Notes: generated from the letters alone by a model not told the origin. A stretch of DNA of 9,261 nt from Candidatus Pacearchaeota archaeon (GCA_002690445.1 NZER01000201.1:1-9261), one strand, 5' to 3'; shown: positions 1 to 7,865, counted from the stretch's first letter. Program-made: numbers and translations.

Positions 1-401
1 ATATAACCTACTTCAGCTACAACGTGAGGATATAATACTAGTTGGGCGATCTTAGTACCCTTAATTAATGTTACATTAACATCACTAAAATTATATAGCT
101 TTATTCCTAAATCTCCTCTATACCCATTATCGATAATACCTAAATGAGGTTGTAGGTTGTGTTTAAAGCCTAACCCACTCCTGGGCTCAACCCGGAACCA
201 CCAACCCTTTGTAAGGAAACCTAGCGTTAGACCAACAGGTACGACAATTGACCCTCTACCCGGAACAACAACATCCTCAACACTATATACATCATATCCA
301 GAATCACTTGAATGTGCACGCTCAGGTAGGTGCGCATCTGGATGTGTTTTTACAAAATACATTTTAGGTTCATATCGTTGAAGAAGTTCTTTATTACTCA
401 T
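1..401 (-). CDS. dut: dUTPase (dUTP diphosphatase), 3' end outside window
   Basis: This is the N-terminal 133 codons of a trimeric-type dUTPase, which hydrolyses dUTP to dUMP and pyrophosphate. It keeps uracil out of phage DNA and supplies dUMP for dTTP synthesis. Four of the five family motifs are readable on the minus strand. Motif I is around residues 29-40 (AHSSDSGYDVYS), motif II is PRSGLG at 73-78, motif III is GIIDNGYRGD at 88-97 with the base-stacking tyrosine Y94, and motif IV is GTKIAQ at 115-120. The glycine-rich C-terminal motif V would lie beyond the left edge. The reading frame has no stop inside the window. I chose the ATG at 401; an in-frame ATG at 407 would add two residues, and neither has a clear ribosome binding site. 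The gene is divergent from the gene at 450. The family call is very secure. Confidence 0.93.
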   Translation of the reverse strand, partial: MSNKELLQRYEPKMYFVKTHPDAHLPERAHSSDSGYDVYSVEDVVVPGRGSIVVPVGLTLGFLTKGWWFRVEPRSGLGFKHNLQPHLGIIDNGYRGDLGIKLYNFSDVNVTLIKGTKIAQLVLYPHVVAEVGY

Positions 402-449
402 ATACATTAAATATAGTGTATAATTTAGATATTTCAAGTAAATACTTTT
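402..449. promoter_or_regulatory. Divergent intergenic gap, possible promoter
   Basis: This 48-bp AT-rich gap separates the minus-strand dUTPase from the plus-strand gene at 450, so transcription of both probably starts in or near it. The plus strand has an exact TATAAT at 419-424, 25 bases before the ATG at 450, but no convincing -35 box at the usual spacing. On the minus strand there is a TTGAAA at 437-432 with a TATATT 16 bases on, but that would leave almost no leader before the dUTPase ATG. Short inverted arms TAAAT/ATTTA (408-412 and 423-427) flank the centre. In DNA this AT-rich such matches are expected by chance, so the assignment is weak. Confidence 0.25.
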
Positions 450-923
450 ATGGATGATATTAATCCAGATGATTTAATCTCGCAATTAAAAAATATACCA
501 GCAGATAGTAAAATGTTAGAACGAGCCGCGCTGGAGCATCCTGAGTTAAGTAAAGAGGATGTAGAGGAGTTTGTTATTAACAAATCTTCTAAACTAATTC
601 AAGATAGTTTAGAGTTAATAGATAATATGAAGGAAGTCGTCCATCATATGCCTGAAGCTGAAAATATATCTTCTCTTGCAGAATTAATTAAAGCTTCATC
701 CGGGGCTATTGAAACATTAAACAAAATCGTTATACAGGATAAAAAAACAAATACTACGATTACTTCTAAGAAAATGGATATAGAATCTAGGAAAGAGCTT
801 CAAACATCTGATCAAAGTCATGCGTTAACTATGAGTCGAGAAGAAATTATGGCTAAGCTTATAAATGATAAGTCTGTAATTGATGTTAATGCAGAAGTTA
901 AGGAACCAGACAAAATTACTTAA
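450..923 (+). CDS. Possible terminase small subunit (gp16-like)
   Basis: This is a 157-aa acidic, mostly helical protein. Residues about 1-45 form a short N-terminal section ending in ELSKEDVEEF. About 46-95 form two helices, SSKLIQDSLELIDNMKEV and ISSLAELIKASSGAIETLNK, which run into a charged helix (KKMDIESRKELQ). That layout (helix, short gap, then an 'xxLIKxxxxAxxxLNK' helix) resembles the central oligomerising region of T4-type gp16, which recognises DNA and activates the gp17 packaging motor. The length is also close to T4 gp16. The large subunit is not in the window, so there is no neighbour support, and a scaffold-like or other coiled-coil protein is possible. The ATG at 450 has no visible Shine-Dalgarno. 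It is the only intact plus-strand gene left of 8900, and its stop overlaps the stop of the convergent gene by 8 bp. Confidence 0.4.
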   Translation: MDDINPDDLISQLKNIPADSKMLERAALEHPELSKEDVEEFVINKSSKLIQDSLELIDNMKEVVHHMPEAENISSLAELIKASSGAIETLNKIVIQDKKTNTTITSKKMDIESRKELQTSDQSHALTMSREEIMAKLINDKSVIDVNAEVKEPDKIT

Positions 924-1992
924 GTATACTCATACTAAACGGTCTCTTAAGTGTCTCGACTTTATTTAAAAGTAAATCAACTTCTTCTTTAGAATTTTCA
1001 ACTACTAACTCAAAGACTCCTGGTACTATTTTTTGTTTATTACTTATTTTATTTGTAGTAAGCCATGTTAATAAGTTATATGAACCACCTAATACAACAC
1101 CAATAACTTCATTTACTTCAGCGTGATTTTCTTTTAATCGCTTATAATAAAAATGATCTGTAACTAGATTTTCTCTATGAGCAGCATCTCCAACATCTGT
1201 AGTATTAATTACTTGCTGCATGTTCCGTTTAAAAATAGCTTCTGTTCTCCTACTTAACCCTAAGATATTTTTCCGTGTATCTAACTCTAGTTTGTCGTCT
1301 ATAATACTGTTAAATGGAAACGGGGTTGGGTCTGAATCTTCATCAGCATAATGCATATATCTTCCTTGAGGTGTGAGATATTGATAAAATATAAAACCTA
1401 TACTCTCTGATACTTCTTGTAAAATTGTATCTTCAATGTTTAGTTTTTCTTGTAATACGTCTTTAACTTTACTATGACATTTACGATACTTATCTAACCA
1501 CCATGCTATAAACTCTCCACTTTGATCTTCACTTGCCAAATCGAAAGATGATTTAACTTCCGATACTTGCTGACTAACTTTATCAGTATCATCTTTTGTT
1601 AGAGGTATCTCTCTACCTTCAGTTGTTTCTGCTACTAAGTTACCTTTTGCACTTATATAGATTAATGGCTCACCACTTTCATTTAATTTTAAAAACTCGT
1701 TATCATTTAATTCTATTTCTAATCTAGTCAAATATTTTGTTGCTTTAGGGTTCCTAGCAAATGCTTGTAGGTTAATGTTTGCCTTTGCTAGTTGCTCCCA
1801 AAATGTGGCTTCAGCAGTAATGGGATCAGACTCATATTTCAAACTATCATAGTACTTACTAAGAGCTAAAAAATTAATATAAGATTTTAAAATAGAATTA
1901 AAATTTGTTGACGCAATATGAAAGTCTACAGTGTTTGTTAGTTTACTATTAACAATATCTGGTACTCCTGTTTTTGATGGTATTGCGCTCAT
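916..1992 (-). CDS. Unrecognised protein of the tail/baseplate operon
   Basis: I do not recognise this 358-aa protein. It is soluble-looking, with no signal peptide or membrane segment, and it is rich in charged residues. The N-terminal third is helical (SILKSYINFLALSKYYDSL). Residues about 80-130 look like beta-structure (NEFLKLNESGEPLIYISAKG). The centre has an aromatic-rich segment (EFIAWWLDKYRKCHSKVKDV), and the C-terminus is mixed (GVFELVVENSKEEVDLLLNK). It is the last gene of the minus-strand unit and starts at the ATGA overlap with the hub-like gene upstream, so coupled translation with that gene is likely. The position suggests a baseplate or hub-associated role, but this is inferred from context only. 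Its 3' end converges on the gene at 450-923, and the stops overlap. Confidence 0.85.
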   Translation of the reverse strand: MSAIPSKTGVPDIVNSKLTNTVDFHIASTNFNSILKSYINFLALSKYYDSLKYESDPITAEATFWEQLAKANINLQAFARNPKATKYLTRLEIELNDNEFLKLNESGEPLIYISAKGNLVAETTEGREIPLTKDDTDKVSQQVSEVKSSFDLASEDQSGEFIAWWLDKYRKCHSKVKDVLQEKLNIEDTILQEVSESIGFIFYQYLTPQGRYMHYADEDSDPTPFPFNSIIDDKLELDTRKNILGLSRRTEAIFKRNMQQVINTTDVGDAAHRENLVTDHFYYKRLKENHAEVNEVIGVVLGGSYNLLTWLTTNKISNKQKIVPGVFELVVENSKEEVDLLLNKVETLKRPFSMSILK

Positions 1993-3434
1993 TTTGGTTT
2001 ATCTAGTTTTACACATTCTATACTTGAATTAAATGTTCCTTTACTTAATGTTGTTAAGTTTTTTGTTATATACCAAAACCCAGGTAATTTTTCTGCAAAC
2101 TTGTTTTTTGATTTTAAATCAATAGTCATGTATAAAAACTTATTTGCATTAAAGTTTATATTTCCAGTAGTATTAAATGACGCTTTAGTTAAATTAGAAA
2201 ATAGGTCTTTTTGTAATTTAATAGTACCTAAGTGTCTTGTTGAATCCTCATCTGATAATACAAACATTTTCTTTTTAATATTGTAATCTTCATTACTGTC
2301 AATATTAATTTTGTTATTAGTTCCATCTGGAAGCGTTTCTAATCCTGTTACCTCTTCAACACGGTTTATAGTTCCTTGATCACTGTGAATTGTAAGTTGT
2401 TTTGATTTAATATTAAATTGGATGACTTCATTTTTGGCGAGCTTATTTATTGTACTATCAGGTTGTATGTCTTTTAGTCTTATGTCTTGTAAACTAATAG
2501 GAATATAATTAAAATACTTACCAAATAAATCGATAGTACTTTTATTTGAATACTGTTGTTGAGTGTCATTAGTTTCAATTTTAAATACGGCAGCAAGGTT
2601 GTTACTAATTTTAATTTTATCCGGGGCCGATCCCCCGACTTGATTTAATCCCGGCTCTTTATTATATAGTTCTGTAATATGTTTTTTAAGAGACTTGAGT
2701 TGAAATTTACCGTTGTAATATGTAAAAACACCAGCGCAACTATCACTAGAAACATATGTTTTTAAAATTTCTGATATACCAACTAGTGCGGGAACTCCTG
2801 CAGGTAGTGTATAATATATTTTGCCTAGACCGGCATCCCAATTAGCTTCATCAATTATATCTTTTTGATCAGTAAAAGTTTCTAGTAAGTGTTTTAAAGC
2901 TCGTCCGGCGTTGACTGTTTGTTTACCATATGATTGATGTCCCGGGAGACCTTGGCCAATTAAATCAGTACTCCAGCTCTGTCTTTTGTTGTTTAAGTGA
3001 TTAAAAATAACATCAACAAAATAATATGCGGTTTGTTTATTATTATTTTGTACAGTGTTTATTTTACTTTTAACTACAAAAAACTTATCTAGTAAAGTAA
3101 TTATTTTATTGCTTCTGTCTACAAATGTAATTTTTATTTTTAAGAATAAACTACCGTCACCATATTCATTTATATTAGATACAGGAGATTTAAAATTTAA
3201 TTTATTTAAAGAATCCATATTACTTTCATTAACTGCAATAAGGCTTCCCATTAAAAATGGGGAGGTTTGATGTGTTTCAAAAGTTAATCCTTCAAAGCAA
3301 TTAGAACCTATGAACCGAGCTTCTCCACGCTTGTTGAAAAGTATAGATTCAATTTTGTACTCAGTTCCGTTAGCATTAATACTAACGCCTGATTCTTTTT
3401 TAGGAGAAACAGTAGATGTAGCAGGTGTCGTCAT
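1989..3434 (-). CDS. Baseplate hub protein candidate (gp27-like)
   Basis: This 481-aa protein is probably the central hub of the baseplate, the ring that adapts the sixfold tail to the threefold puncturing device. What is seen: an N-terminal stretch (about 17-75) of beta-rich sequence that includes FEGLTFETHQTSPFLMGSL; a second beta-rich section (about 90-145); a middle section with LPAGVPALVGISEILKTYV (about 209-227) followed by GVFTYYNGKFQLKSL; and a C-terminal GFWYITKNLTTLSKGTF (about 452-468) leading to IECVKLDKP. A final strand of the type 'W-x-[VI]-T-K ... K-x' ending a beta-barrel is typical of gp27/VgrG-like hub proteins. It is longer than T4 gp27 (391 aa), with the extra sequence apparently in the 260-430 region. 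No lysozyme domain is visible. It starts at an ATGA overlap with the gp53-like gene. The assignment rests on position and general layout, not on a decisive motif. Confidence 0.5.
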   Translation of the reverse strand: MTTPATSTVSPKKESGVSINANGTEYKIESILFNKRGEARFIGSNCFEGLTFETHQTSPFLMGSLIAVNESNMDSLNKLNFKSPVSNINEYGDGSLFLKIKITFVDRSNKIITLLDKFFVVKSKINTVQNNNKQTAYYFVDVIFNHLNNKRQSWSTDLIGQGLPGHQSYGKQTVNAGRALKHLLETFTDQKDIIDEANWDAGLGKIYYTLPAGVPALVGISEILKTYVSSDSCAGVFTYYNGKFQLKSLKKHITELYNKEPGLNQVGGSAPDKIKISNNLAAVFKIETNDTQQQYSNKSTIDLFGKYFNYIPISLQDIRLKDIQPDSTINKLAKNEVIQFNIKSKQLTIHSDQGTINRVEEVTGLETLPDGTNNKINIDSNEDYNIKKKMFVLSDEDSTRHLGTIKLQKDLFSNLTKASFNTTGNINFNANKFLYMTIDLKSKNKFAEKLPGFWYITKNLTTLSKGTFNSSIECVKLDKPK

Positions 3435-3799
3435 GCAGTAAGATTTTTAAGCTCTTGCAGTACTATGTTAACATAATCTGGTTTAATAATTTTATATACT
3501 GCACCTAATTCAGGATTATTGATAGGGTTGTATATTTTATTAGTTAAACAAATCAACCACCATAAGTCTTGGGTACCGTATACTTCATGAGATAAATCAG
3601 TCCATGGTCTAGCGCTGTTAATTCTATATTCGATATAAAGTTCAGATTGAATATCGTCTGGAATAGAAACCTTTTTTATTATATTATAAAAAAAGTACTT
3701 ATCACTTTTTGCGAGCTTAAAGATATTCTCATATCGAGTATCATCAAGACTAGGCAAATCCTTAATATTGTTTTGATATTTTTCTATATCAGTAATCAT
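3431..3799 (-). CDS. Small baseplate wedge protein with LysM-like fold (gp53-like)
   Basis: This 122-aa protein resembles the core of T4 gp53, the wedge protein that helps join wedges around the hub. The recognisable part is residues about 64-110: RPWTDLSHEVYGTQDLWWLI, then CLTNKIYNPINNPELG, then IIKPDYV. This is the LysM-like pattern of gp53 and of small tail 'X' proteins (W-x-x-L[SA]-x-x-x-[LV]-Y-G-x-x-x-x-W-W-x-[IL]-x-x-x-N, followed by N-P and a 'G ... [IL]-x-P' turn). T4 gp53 is 196 aa, so this is a compact version lacking about 70 residues. It has the only textbook Shine-Dalgarno in the block: AGAGGA begins 14 bases before the ATG at 3799. It overlaps both neighbours by 4 bp (ATGA). Confidence 0.6.
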   Translation of the reverse strand: MITDIEKYQNNIKDLPSLDDTRYENIFKLAKSDKYFFYNIIKKVSIPDDIQSELYIEYRINSARPWTDLSHEVYGTQDLWWLICLTNKIYNPINNPELGAVYKIIKPDYVNIVLQELKNLTA

Positions 3800-4896
3800 T
3801 TCTTTTCCTCTGTTACTACCACACCACTATTAAATGCATCGAAATATAGGTTTTGAGTTTCTGGTACTAAACTTTGTATAGTTAAAGTTACTTGATAACC
3901 TTCAGGTATAACTACTTGGGTCGGCTGATCGCCTATAAAATTATTAATAGTTTTTATACGACGAACACCCATCATTTCAACTGAGAGATTATTTAGAAAG
4001 CTCCACCTATAACTAAATACACCGGGAAGTTTCGCTCTATATATAACAGGTGGTACATAAGTAATTTTGTTTATTCTATTAGGTAGGTTTTGATATAGTA
4101 GTAAATATATCAATCTAAAATTAGTCTCATATCCTCCATAACTTTCGTCTTTTGTGTTATCTAAATAAAATTGTACAGTGTGAGACGGTCCGGTTGTATC
4201 ATATGAAAAAGATTTACTATAATCTATACCTACTCCTACACCAACTTTTGTAAATAAATCTTTGGTAATAAAACTAGATGCGGTTGAGCCCAAGAGTGAC
4301 TCTAGGTTAGATCCTCCAGCATCAGACCAGCTATTTGAAATACTTTTATATTCATCTTGTAGATAAGGTACACTATATTTAAATTTTGTTCTTTTTACAC
4401 CATATAAGTTTTCATATGCCTGTAAGTATCTCGGCATTGCTCCGATTGGGTCATCAACTCCGAAAGTCTCTCGACCAGCGGCCGATAGTTTGCTCATGTT
4501 CCTCCCTACTGATTCTATAGCACCACCAATAAGGCTCGAAACACTACCTCCAATACCGTCTGGTCCTGTAAATTCTTTTAGAGCATCGGCTCCACCTTCC
4601 GCTGTGTTTCTTAATACTTGTATTGCTACATCTAGATTAGAAAAGAAAGCGGGAACGACTACTTCAAATTCTTCTAACTCTATTGCTGGTGTATTTTTTC
4701 TACCTTCACTGTTTCTGCCTGTTTTAGTCCATTTAAAGTCCTTAACCACGTCAATCGGTACACCGTTTTGTACTGGTATGAGTTTGGCGCTTTTTGATGT
4801 GTTTTTATTAAATGCACCTACGATCTTTCCAAGTGAACTTGCGTCTCCGACAGAACTTTCATGGTCTTTAATAATTTTAAACAGCTTATTATTCAT
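3796..4896 (-). CDS. Baseplate tail-tube cap protein (gp48-like)
   Basis: This 366-aa protein is almost the same length as T4 gp48 (364 aa). In T4, gp48 caps the hub and, with gp54, starts polymerisation of the inner tail tube. The C-terminal part has a tube-fold pattern: PPVIYRAKLPGVFSYRWSFL (about 282-301), NLSVEMMGVRR, and a final PEGYQVTLTIQSLVPETQNL (331-350). The latter matches the 'PE-x-Y-x-V-x-[LI]-x-[LI]-QSL' ending I associate with gp48. A middle region is rich in glycine and alanine (about 100-145). It directly follows the tape-measure gene, as gene 48 follows gene 29 in T4: only one base separates the tape-measure stop from this ATG (TAATATG), which suggests reinitiation. Confidence comes from length, C-terminal pattern and order together. 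Confidence 0.75.
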   Translation of the reverse strand: MNNKLFKIIKDHESSVGDASSLGKIVGAFNKNTSKSAKLIPVQNGVPIDVVKDFKWTKTGRNSEGRKNTPAIELEEFEVVVPAFFSNLDVAIQVLRNTAEGGADALKEFTGPDGIGGSVSSLIGGAIESVGRNMSKLSAAGRETFGVDDPIGAMPRYLQAYENLYGVKRTKFKYSVPYLQDEYKSISNSWSDAGGSNLESLLGSTASSFITKDLFTKVGVGVGIDYSKSFSYDTTGPSHTVQFYLDNTKDESYGGYETNFRLIYLLLYQNLPNRINKITYVPPVIYRAKLPGVFSYRWSFLNNLSVEMMGVRRIKTINNFIGDQPTQVVIPEGYQVTLTIQSLVPETQNLYFDAFNSGVVVTEEKK

Positions 4897-4897
4897 A

Positions 4898-6547
4898 TTA
4901 TTCGTTTATTACTTCAGCCACTGATGGTAATTTTACTTGATTTGTTATACTAATAGCATTTGCGGTTTGGCTTCCCACTGAGAACTGCCTATTAGATCTA
5001 GTTCCGCGGAGAGTATCAAGCTGAGGGGTAGGTAGGGCAGGTGATTCATTAATTTTTTTTGCCGCCTTAGCAGCGTTAATTCGCGCTTTAAATTCGTCAT
5101 ATGATTCTCCTGGTTTTGGTATTATTCCGTATTCTTTTGCTCGATTAATTCTTGCATCTAATACTTTGTCACGCCCGCTTTGCTCCATGCCGCTCATGTT
5201 GGGATTTGTTTTCAGCTCTTCTGTCATCCTCTGTCTAAATTTATAATACGGATCTTGCTTTGCTTTTTCTGCTTCTATTCTATCGCGTTCGATTTGAGGA
5301 TCTTCAACACCAGTCATAGTTCCGATTACCCCCCAACTAAGAATTTTTTTCAGTGGAAATATAAGATATTCGTCCATCGCGAAGGCGATGTTTTCAGCCA
5401 TTGCTTTCATAGTATCTTTTATTGATTGCCAAAAAATAGGAACTATATCTATTACAGCTTTAAATGTTTCTACTAGTTCATAACCAAAAGTTGCTATAGT
5501 TTGAAACATATGTGTAAACCCATACCAAGCTCTTCCTAAGATACCCTTCTTAGAGATAGAATCAGATAAGTCTTGTGCGTTTTTGGAGAACGAACCTACA
5601 AAAATCATTTTAAAAGCTTCAAAAGCTTCAATTACTAAAGTTATAGGAAAAGCTAGCTTTTTTAAAAGACCACCGATTGGGCTCATCCATTTAAAAAGTT
5701 TGCCAAAACCTGCAGTTCCTCCTAATTTAGATAGCCACTTCGTTAATGGTGCAAAGAATTTTGAGAATTTAAAATTCTTTACTGCGCTAATAATAGATCG
5801 ACTAAGCCCTTTGACTTTAGTTACTAGAAACTGTATTGGTTTAAATAGAGTTTTTATAATTTTACTCAAGCGAGGAAATGTTTTGGAGACCAATATACCT
5901 ATCTTGCTGGTGAACCGTTGGAAGTTAAGGCTTAAACGTGTTAAGCTTTTAGGTAAACCTTTTATTGCTAATTGTACAGCAACAAACGGTTTTAAAAATC
6001 TCTGAGCTAATCCTGCCCATGTTTCTTCTAAATAATCTTTTATTGACATTAAGGTAGCAGCGACAATAGTGCCACCTAACCATGCACTCCCTGTACTGGT
6101 CTTGGTATCTTTTTCTTTTTTCTCTTCGCTTTTAAGATCAGATTTAATACGGTCGAGCATTCCTTTATTATCATCTTCGGATCCTAAACCAGTAGGTTTA
6201 AACTTGTCTACCAAAAAAGCATGTATCTCATCTAAAGTAGATGCCATTCTGTTTAATGGAGACTCTGTTTCGTCACCATGAAGAATTGAGGCAACTTCAG
6301 CACTTTCTCGTGAGCTACCACCAATAGCAGAAACTATATTATTTGCGACATCCTCTAAACCTTTTTGGATGTCTTCAGTCAGTTTCTTAAATTTAATTTT
6401 TAGAGCGTTGTCAAGATTTAGTATATCTTGAGCGCTAGCGGTAGACATACTAGGGTCATCGTTCGATAAAACGTTTTGAATAGCGTTTTCGACCTCTGCT
6501 CTGATTCCTAACTGCGCTTGTGCTGTAAGGCTAACACTCTCTGCCAT
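4898..6547 (-). CDS. Tail tape measure protein (gp29-like)
   Basis: This 549-aa protein is the likely tape measure, which sets tail length, occupies the tube lumen and leaves before DNA. Its size is close to T4 gp29 (590 aa), and it immediately precedes the gp48-like gene as in T4. Residues about 1-150 are polar and helical, ending in a very charged stretch (KSDLKSEEKKEKDTKT). About 155-400 is a long hydrophobic and basic helical region (for example GGTIVAATLMSIKDYLEETW, FLKPFVAVQLAIKGLPKSL, LAFPITLVIEAFEAFKMIFV), typical of tape measures with membrane-active segments. About 415-500 is again charged and helical (ERDRIEAEKAKQDPYYKFRQ), and the end is low in structure. The ATG at 6547 lies 15 bp after the previous stop. 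It lacks a Shine-Dalgarno but has TAAATA five bases before it. Confidence 0.75.
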   Translation of the reverse strand: MAESVSLTAQAQLGIRAEVENAIQNVLSNDDPSMSTASAQDILNLDNALKIKFKKLTEDIQKGLEDVANNIVSAIGGSSRESAEVASILHGDETESPLNRMASTLDEIHAFLVDKFKPTGLGSEDDNKGMLDRIKSDLKSEEKKEKDTKTSTGSAWLGGTIVAATLMSIKDYLEETWAGLAQRFLKPFVAVQLAIKGLPKSLTRLSLNFQRFTSKIGILVSKTFPRLSKIIKTLFKPIQFLVTKVKGLSRSIISAVKNFKFSKFFAPLTKWLSKLGGTAGFGKLFKWMSPIGGLLKKLAFPITLVIEAFEAFKMIFVGSFSKNAQDLSDSISKKGILGRAWYGFTHMFQTIATFGYELVETFKAVIDIVPIFWQSIKDTMKAMAENIAFAMDEYLIFPLKKILSWGVIGTMTGVEDPQIERDRIEAEKAKQDPYYKFRQRMTEELKTNPNMSGMEQSGRDKVLDARINRAKEYGIIPKPGESYDEFKARINAAKAAKKINESPALPTPQLDTLRGTRSNRQFSVGSQTANAISITNQVKLPSVAEVINE

Positions 6548-6562
6548 ATAATTATTTAATTA

Positions 6563-7201
6563 TCAGGCAAAGAATACACGTGCATCTATCTCTAAGTTAC
6601 GTATGTCTTGTATCTTCTCTAAAGAGGAATCTATATGTTTTTGAAGAGTATCTATCTTAGACATATCAAGATGTTTATACAATACTTCAGACGTAGGTAT
6701 ATCAGATACTTCAAGAGTAGTATCATCAAAGGTGATTTGCTTTAAATATCGAAAAGTTAAATAGAACAACGCATCAATTGTTTCAGGACTTTCAGTTTTA
6801 TTTAAAATAAATTTTAAGAACGCTAAATCTTTAGATATAGTAGGTAGTTCAAATTCAAAATGAAAGATAACACCATTGATTTTAATATCTGTATCTTCAA
6901 TATTAATGGGTTCAAACGTATGTTCTAGTGGTTCTTTTTTTAGATCGTTATGCCATGTATATAGTATAAAGAGCTTATCAATATAATTCAAATCTTCGTT
7001 TGCTTCTTTACGTACATGATTATTAATAAACTGTAAAAACCTTAAACTAGCTTCTACATCATTTTCATATTTGGTTACAAATTGTTCAAATTTAGATTGT
7101 ATCTCTAAATTAATTTTATTAATTTGAATTGATTGCTCGCTTATAGGTAATTTAACGTTAAGCTTACTAAGTTCGTTAAGTTTCTGAATTATTGCGCTCA
7201 T
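6563..7201 (-). CDS. Baseplate hub assembly protein (gp26-like)
   Basis: This 212-aa protein is close in size to T4 gp26 (208 aa) and follows the general pattern of that family as found in marine T4-like phages. There is an N-terminal 'VKLPISEQSIQINKINLEIQ' (about 15-34), where the family has a 'V-K-L-P-x-x-x ... R-P' start, then a helix with YIDKLFILYTW (about 73-83). Next come a beta section, INGVIFHFEFELPT (about 108-121), then a helical C-terminal half with DALFYLTFRYLKQITFDD. In T4 this family helps assemble the central hub. The gene sits between the gp51-like gene and the tape measure, which fits. It overlaps the upstream gene by 26 bp in a different frame and ends 15 bp before the tape-measure start. 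A tail assembly chaperone role is an alternative reading of the same position. Confidence 0.5.
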   Translation of the reverse strand: MSAIIQKLNELSKLNVKLPISEQSIQINKINLEIQSKFEQFVTKYENDVEASLRFLQFINNHVRKEANEDLNYIDKLFILYTWHNDLKKEPLEHTFEPINIEDTDIKINGVIFHFEFELPTISKDLAFLKFILNKTESPETIDALFYLTFRYLKQITFDDTTLEVSDIPTSEVLYKHLDMSKIDTLQKHIDSSLEKIQDIRNLEIDARVFFA

Positions 7202-7865
7202 TTATATTTTTAATACCAGCTTTTACATAATGTGCTATTTCATGTGGAGAGAGTTTACTGAACGATTCATACGTAAAATTAAATTCTTTCATTAAAAATA
7301 ACTGCTCTTGCACCAAGTGTTTATACGAAGTTACGAAAGCTAAATATATTACATTAATTATTAAGTCGATATTTAGAAAAAATCCACGCTGTACATTACC
7401 TACATTATATATTTTAACGTTAGTTAACGCTTCTAGATATTCATCTACATGAGGTTTTAAATCTGAATACATTTTCACAGGTATTATATTATAATCTTCT
7501 ACAGTGTTAAAAACATATTCTTCACCACAATATTTTATCTTTTTAATACAATAGGCTGATGAGCATGTGTAATTTATAATATCTGGATAGTCAATAAAAT
7601 ATTCAAAGTCGTTATAGGTGTATGCTCGTGTTTCTTTCTCCGGTAAGTCTGTAAGAAAGTTTTCTTTAAAAATAATTACTTCTTTATTGTCATAATTAAT
7701 TTTAATATTAGACTCGTTTTCAACAAACCGTTCTTGTTTTATAAAATGTAAGATATCTAGGATATTAGTAGAACCGCAAAGGTTAAAAATATAATCTAGT
7801 AGTTTATTATGAAGTTTATTCTCGTATAAGAACGTTAATTTAGTTATATCGTTATAACTGACCAT
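7176..7865 (-). CDS. Possible baseplate hub assembly catalyst (gp51-like)
   Basis: This is a 229-aa, aromatic-rich protein with high isoleucine, asparagine and tyrosine content. The first half mixes helix and beta (YENKLHNKLLDYIFNLCG; KINYDNKEVIIFKENFL). Residues about 105-116 carry three cysteines (TCSSAYC, then IKKIKYC), which might suggest metal binding, though there is no paired CxxC motif. The C-terminal helix pair FNFTYESFSKLSPHEIAHYV (about 196-215) has the '[FL]-N-[FI] ... LSPxE' form that I associate with C-termini of T4-like hub assembly proteins (gp51/gp26 group). It starts inside the end of the upstream gene (14-bp overlap) and overlaps the next gene by 26 bp, so it is translated as part of a coupled set. 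The function is tentative; the coding call is firm. Confidence 0.4.
   Translation of the reverse strand: MVSYNDITKLTFLYENKLHNKLLDYIFNLCGSTNILDILHFIKQERFVENESNIKINYDNKEVIIFKENFLTDLPEKETRAYTYNDFEYFIDYPDIINYTCSSAYCIKKIKYCGEEYVFNTVEDYNIIPVKMYSDLKPHVDEYLEALTNVKIYNVGNVQRGFFLNIDLIINVIYLAFVTSYKHLVQEQLFLMKEFNFTYESFSKLSPHEIAHYVKAGIKNINERNNSET

Noticed and set aside
105..116. Zinc finger suggested by three cysteines in the protein encoded at 7176-7865 (positions here are residues)
   Set aside because: The spacing does not form paired CxxC knuckles and there is no fourth ligand nearby.
157..381. Plus-strand 74-codon open frame
   Set aside because: It lies antisense to the dUTPase, whose four motifs are unmistakable on the minus strand; its translation has no family-like features.
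2101..6281. Plus-strand open frames inside the tail block (2101-2286, 3055-3270, 3647-3856, 4490-4924, 5180-5425, 5583-6005, 6069-6281)
   Set aside because: Each is antisense to a longer minus-strand gene with good protein character and tight operon spacing; none shows a ribosome site or recognisable domain.
7176..7201. Programmed frameshift joining the gp51-like and gp26-like genes
   Set aside because: The second gene has its own ATG and its frame is +1 to the first; no convincing slippery heptamer or following structure is seen.
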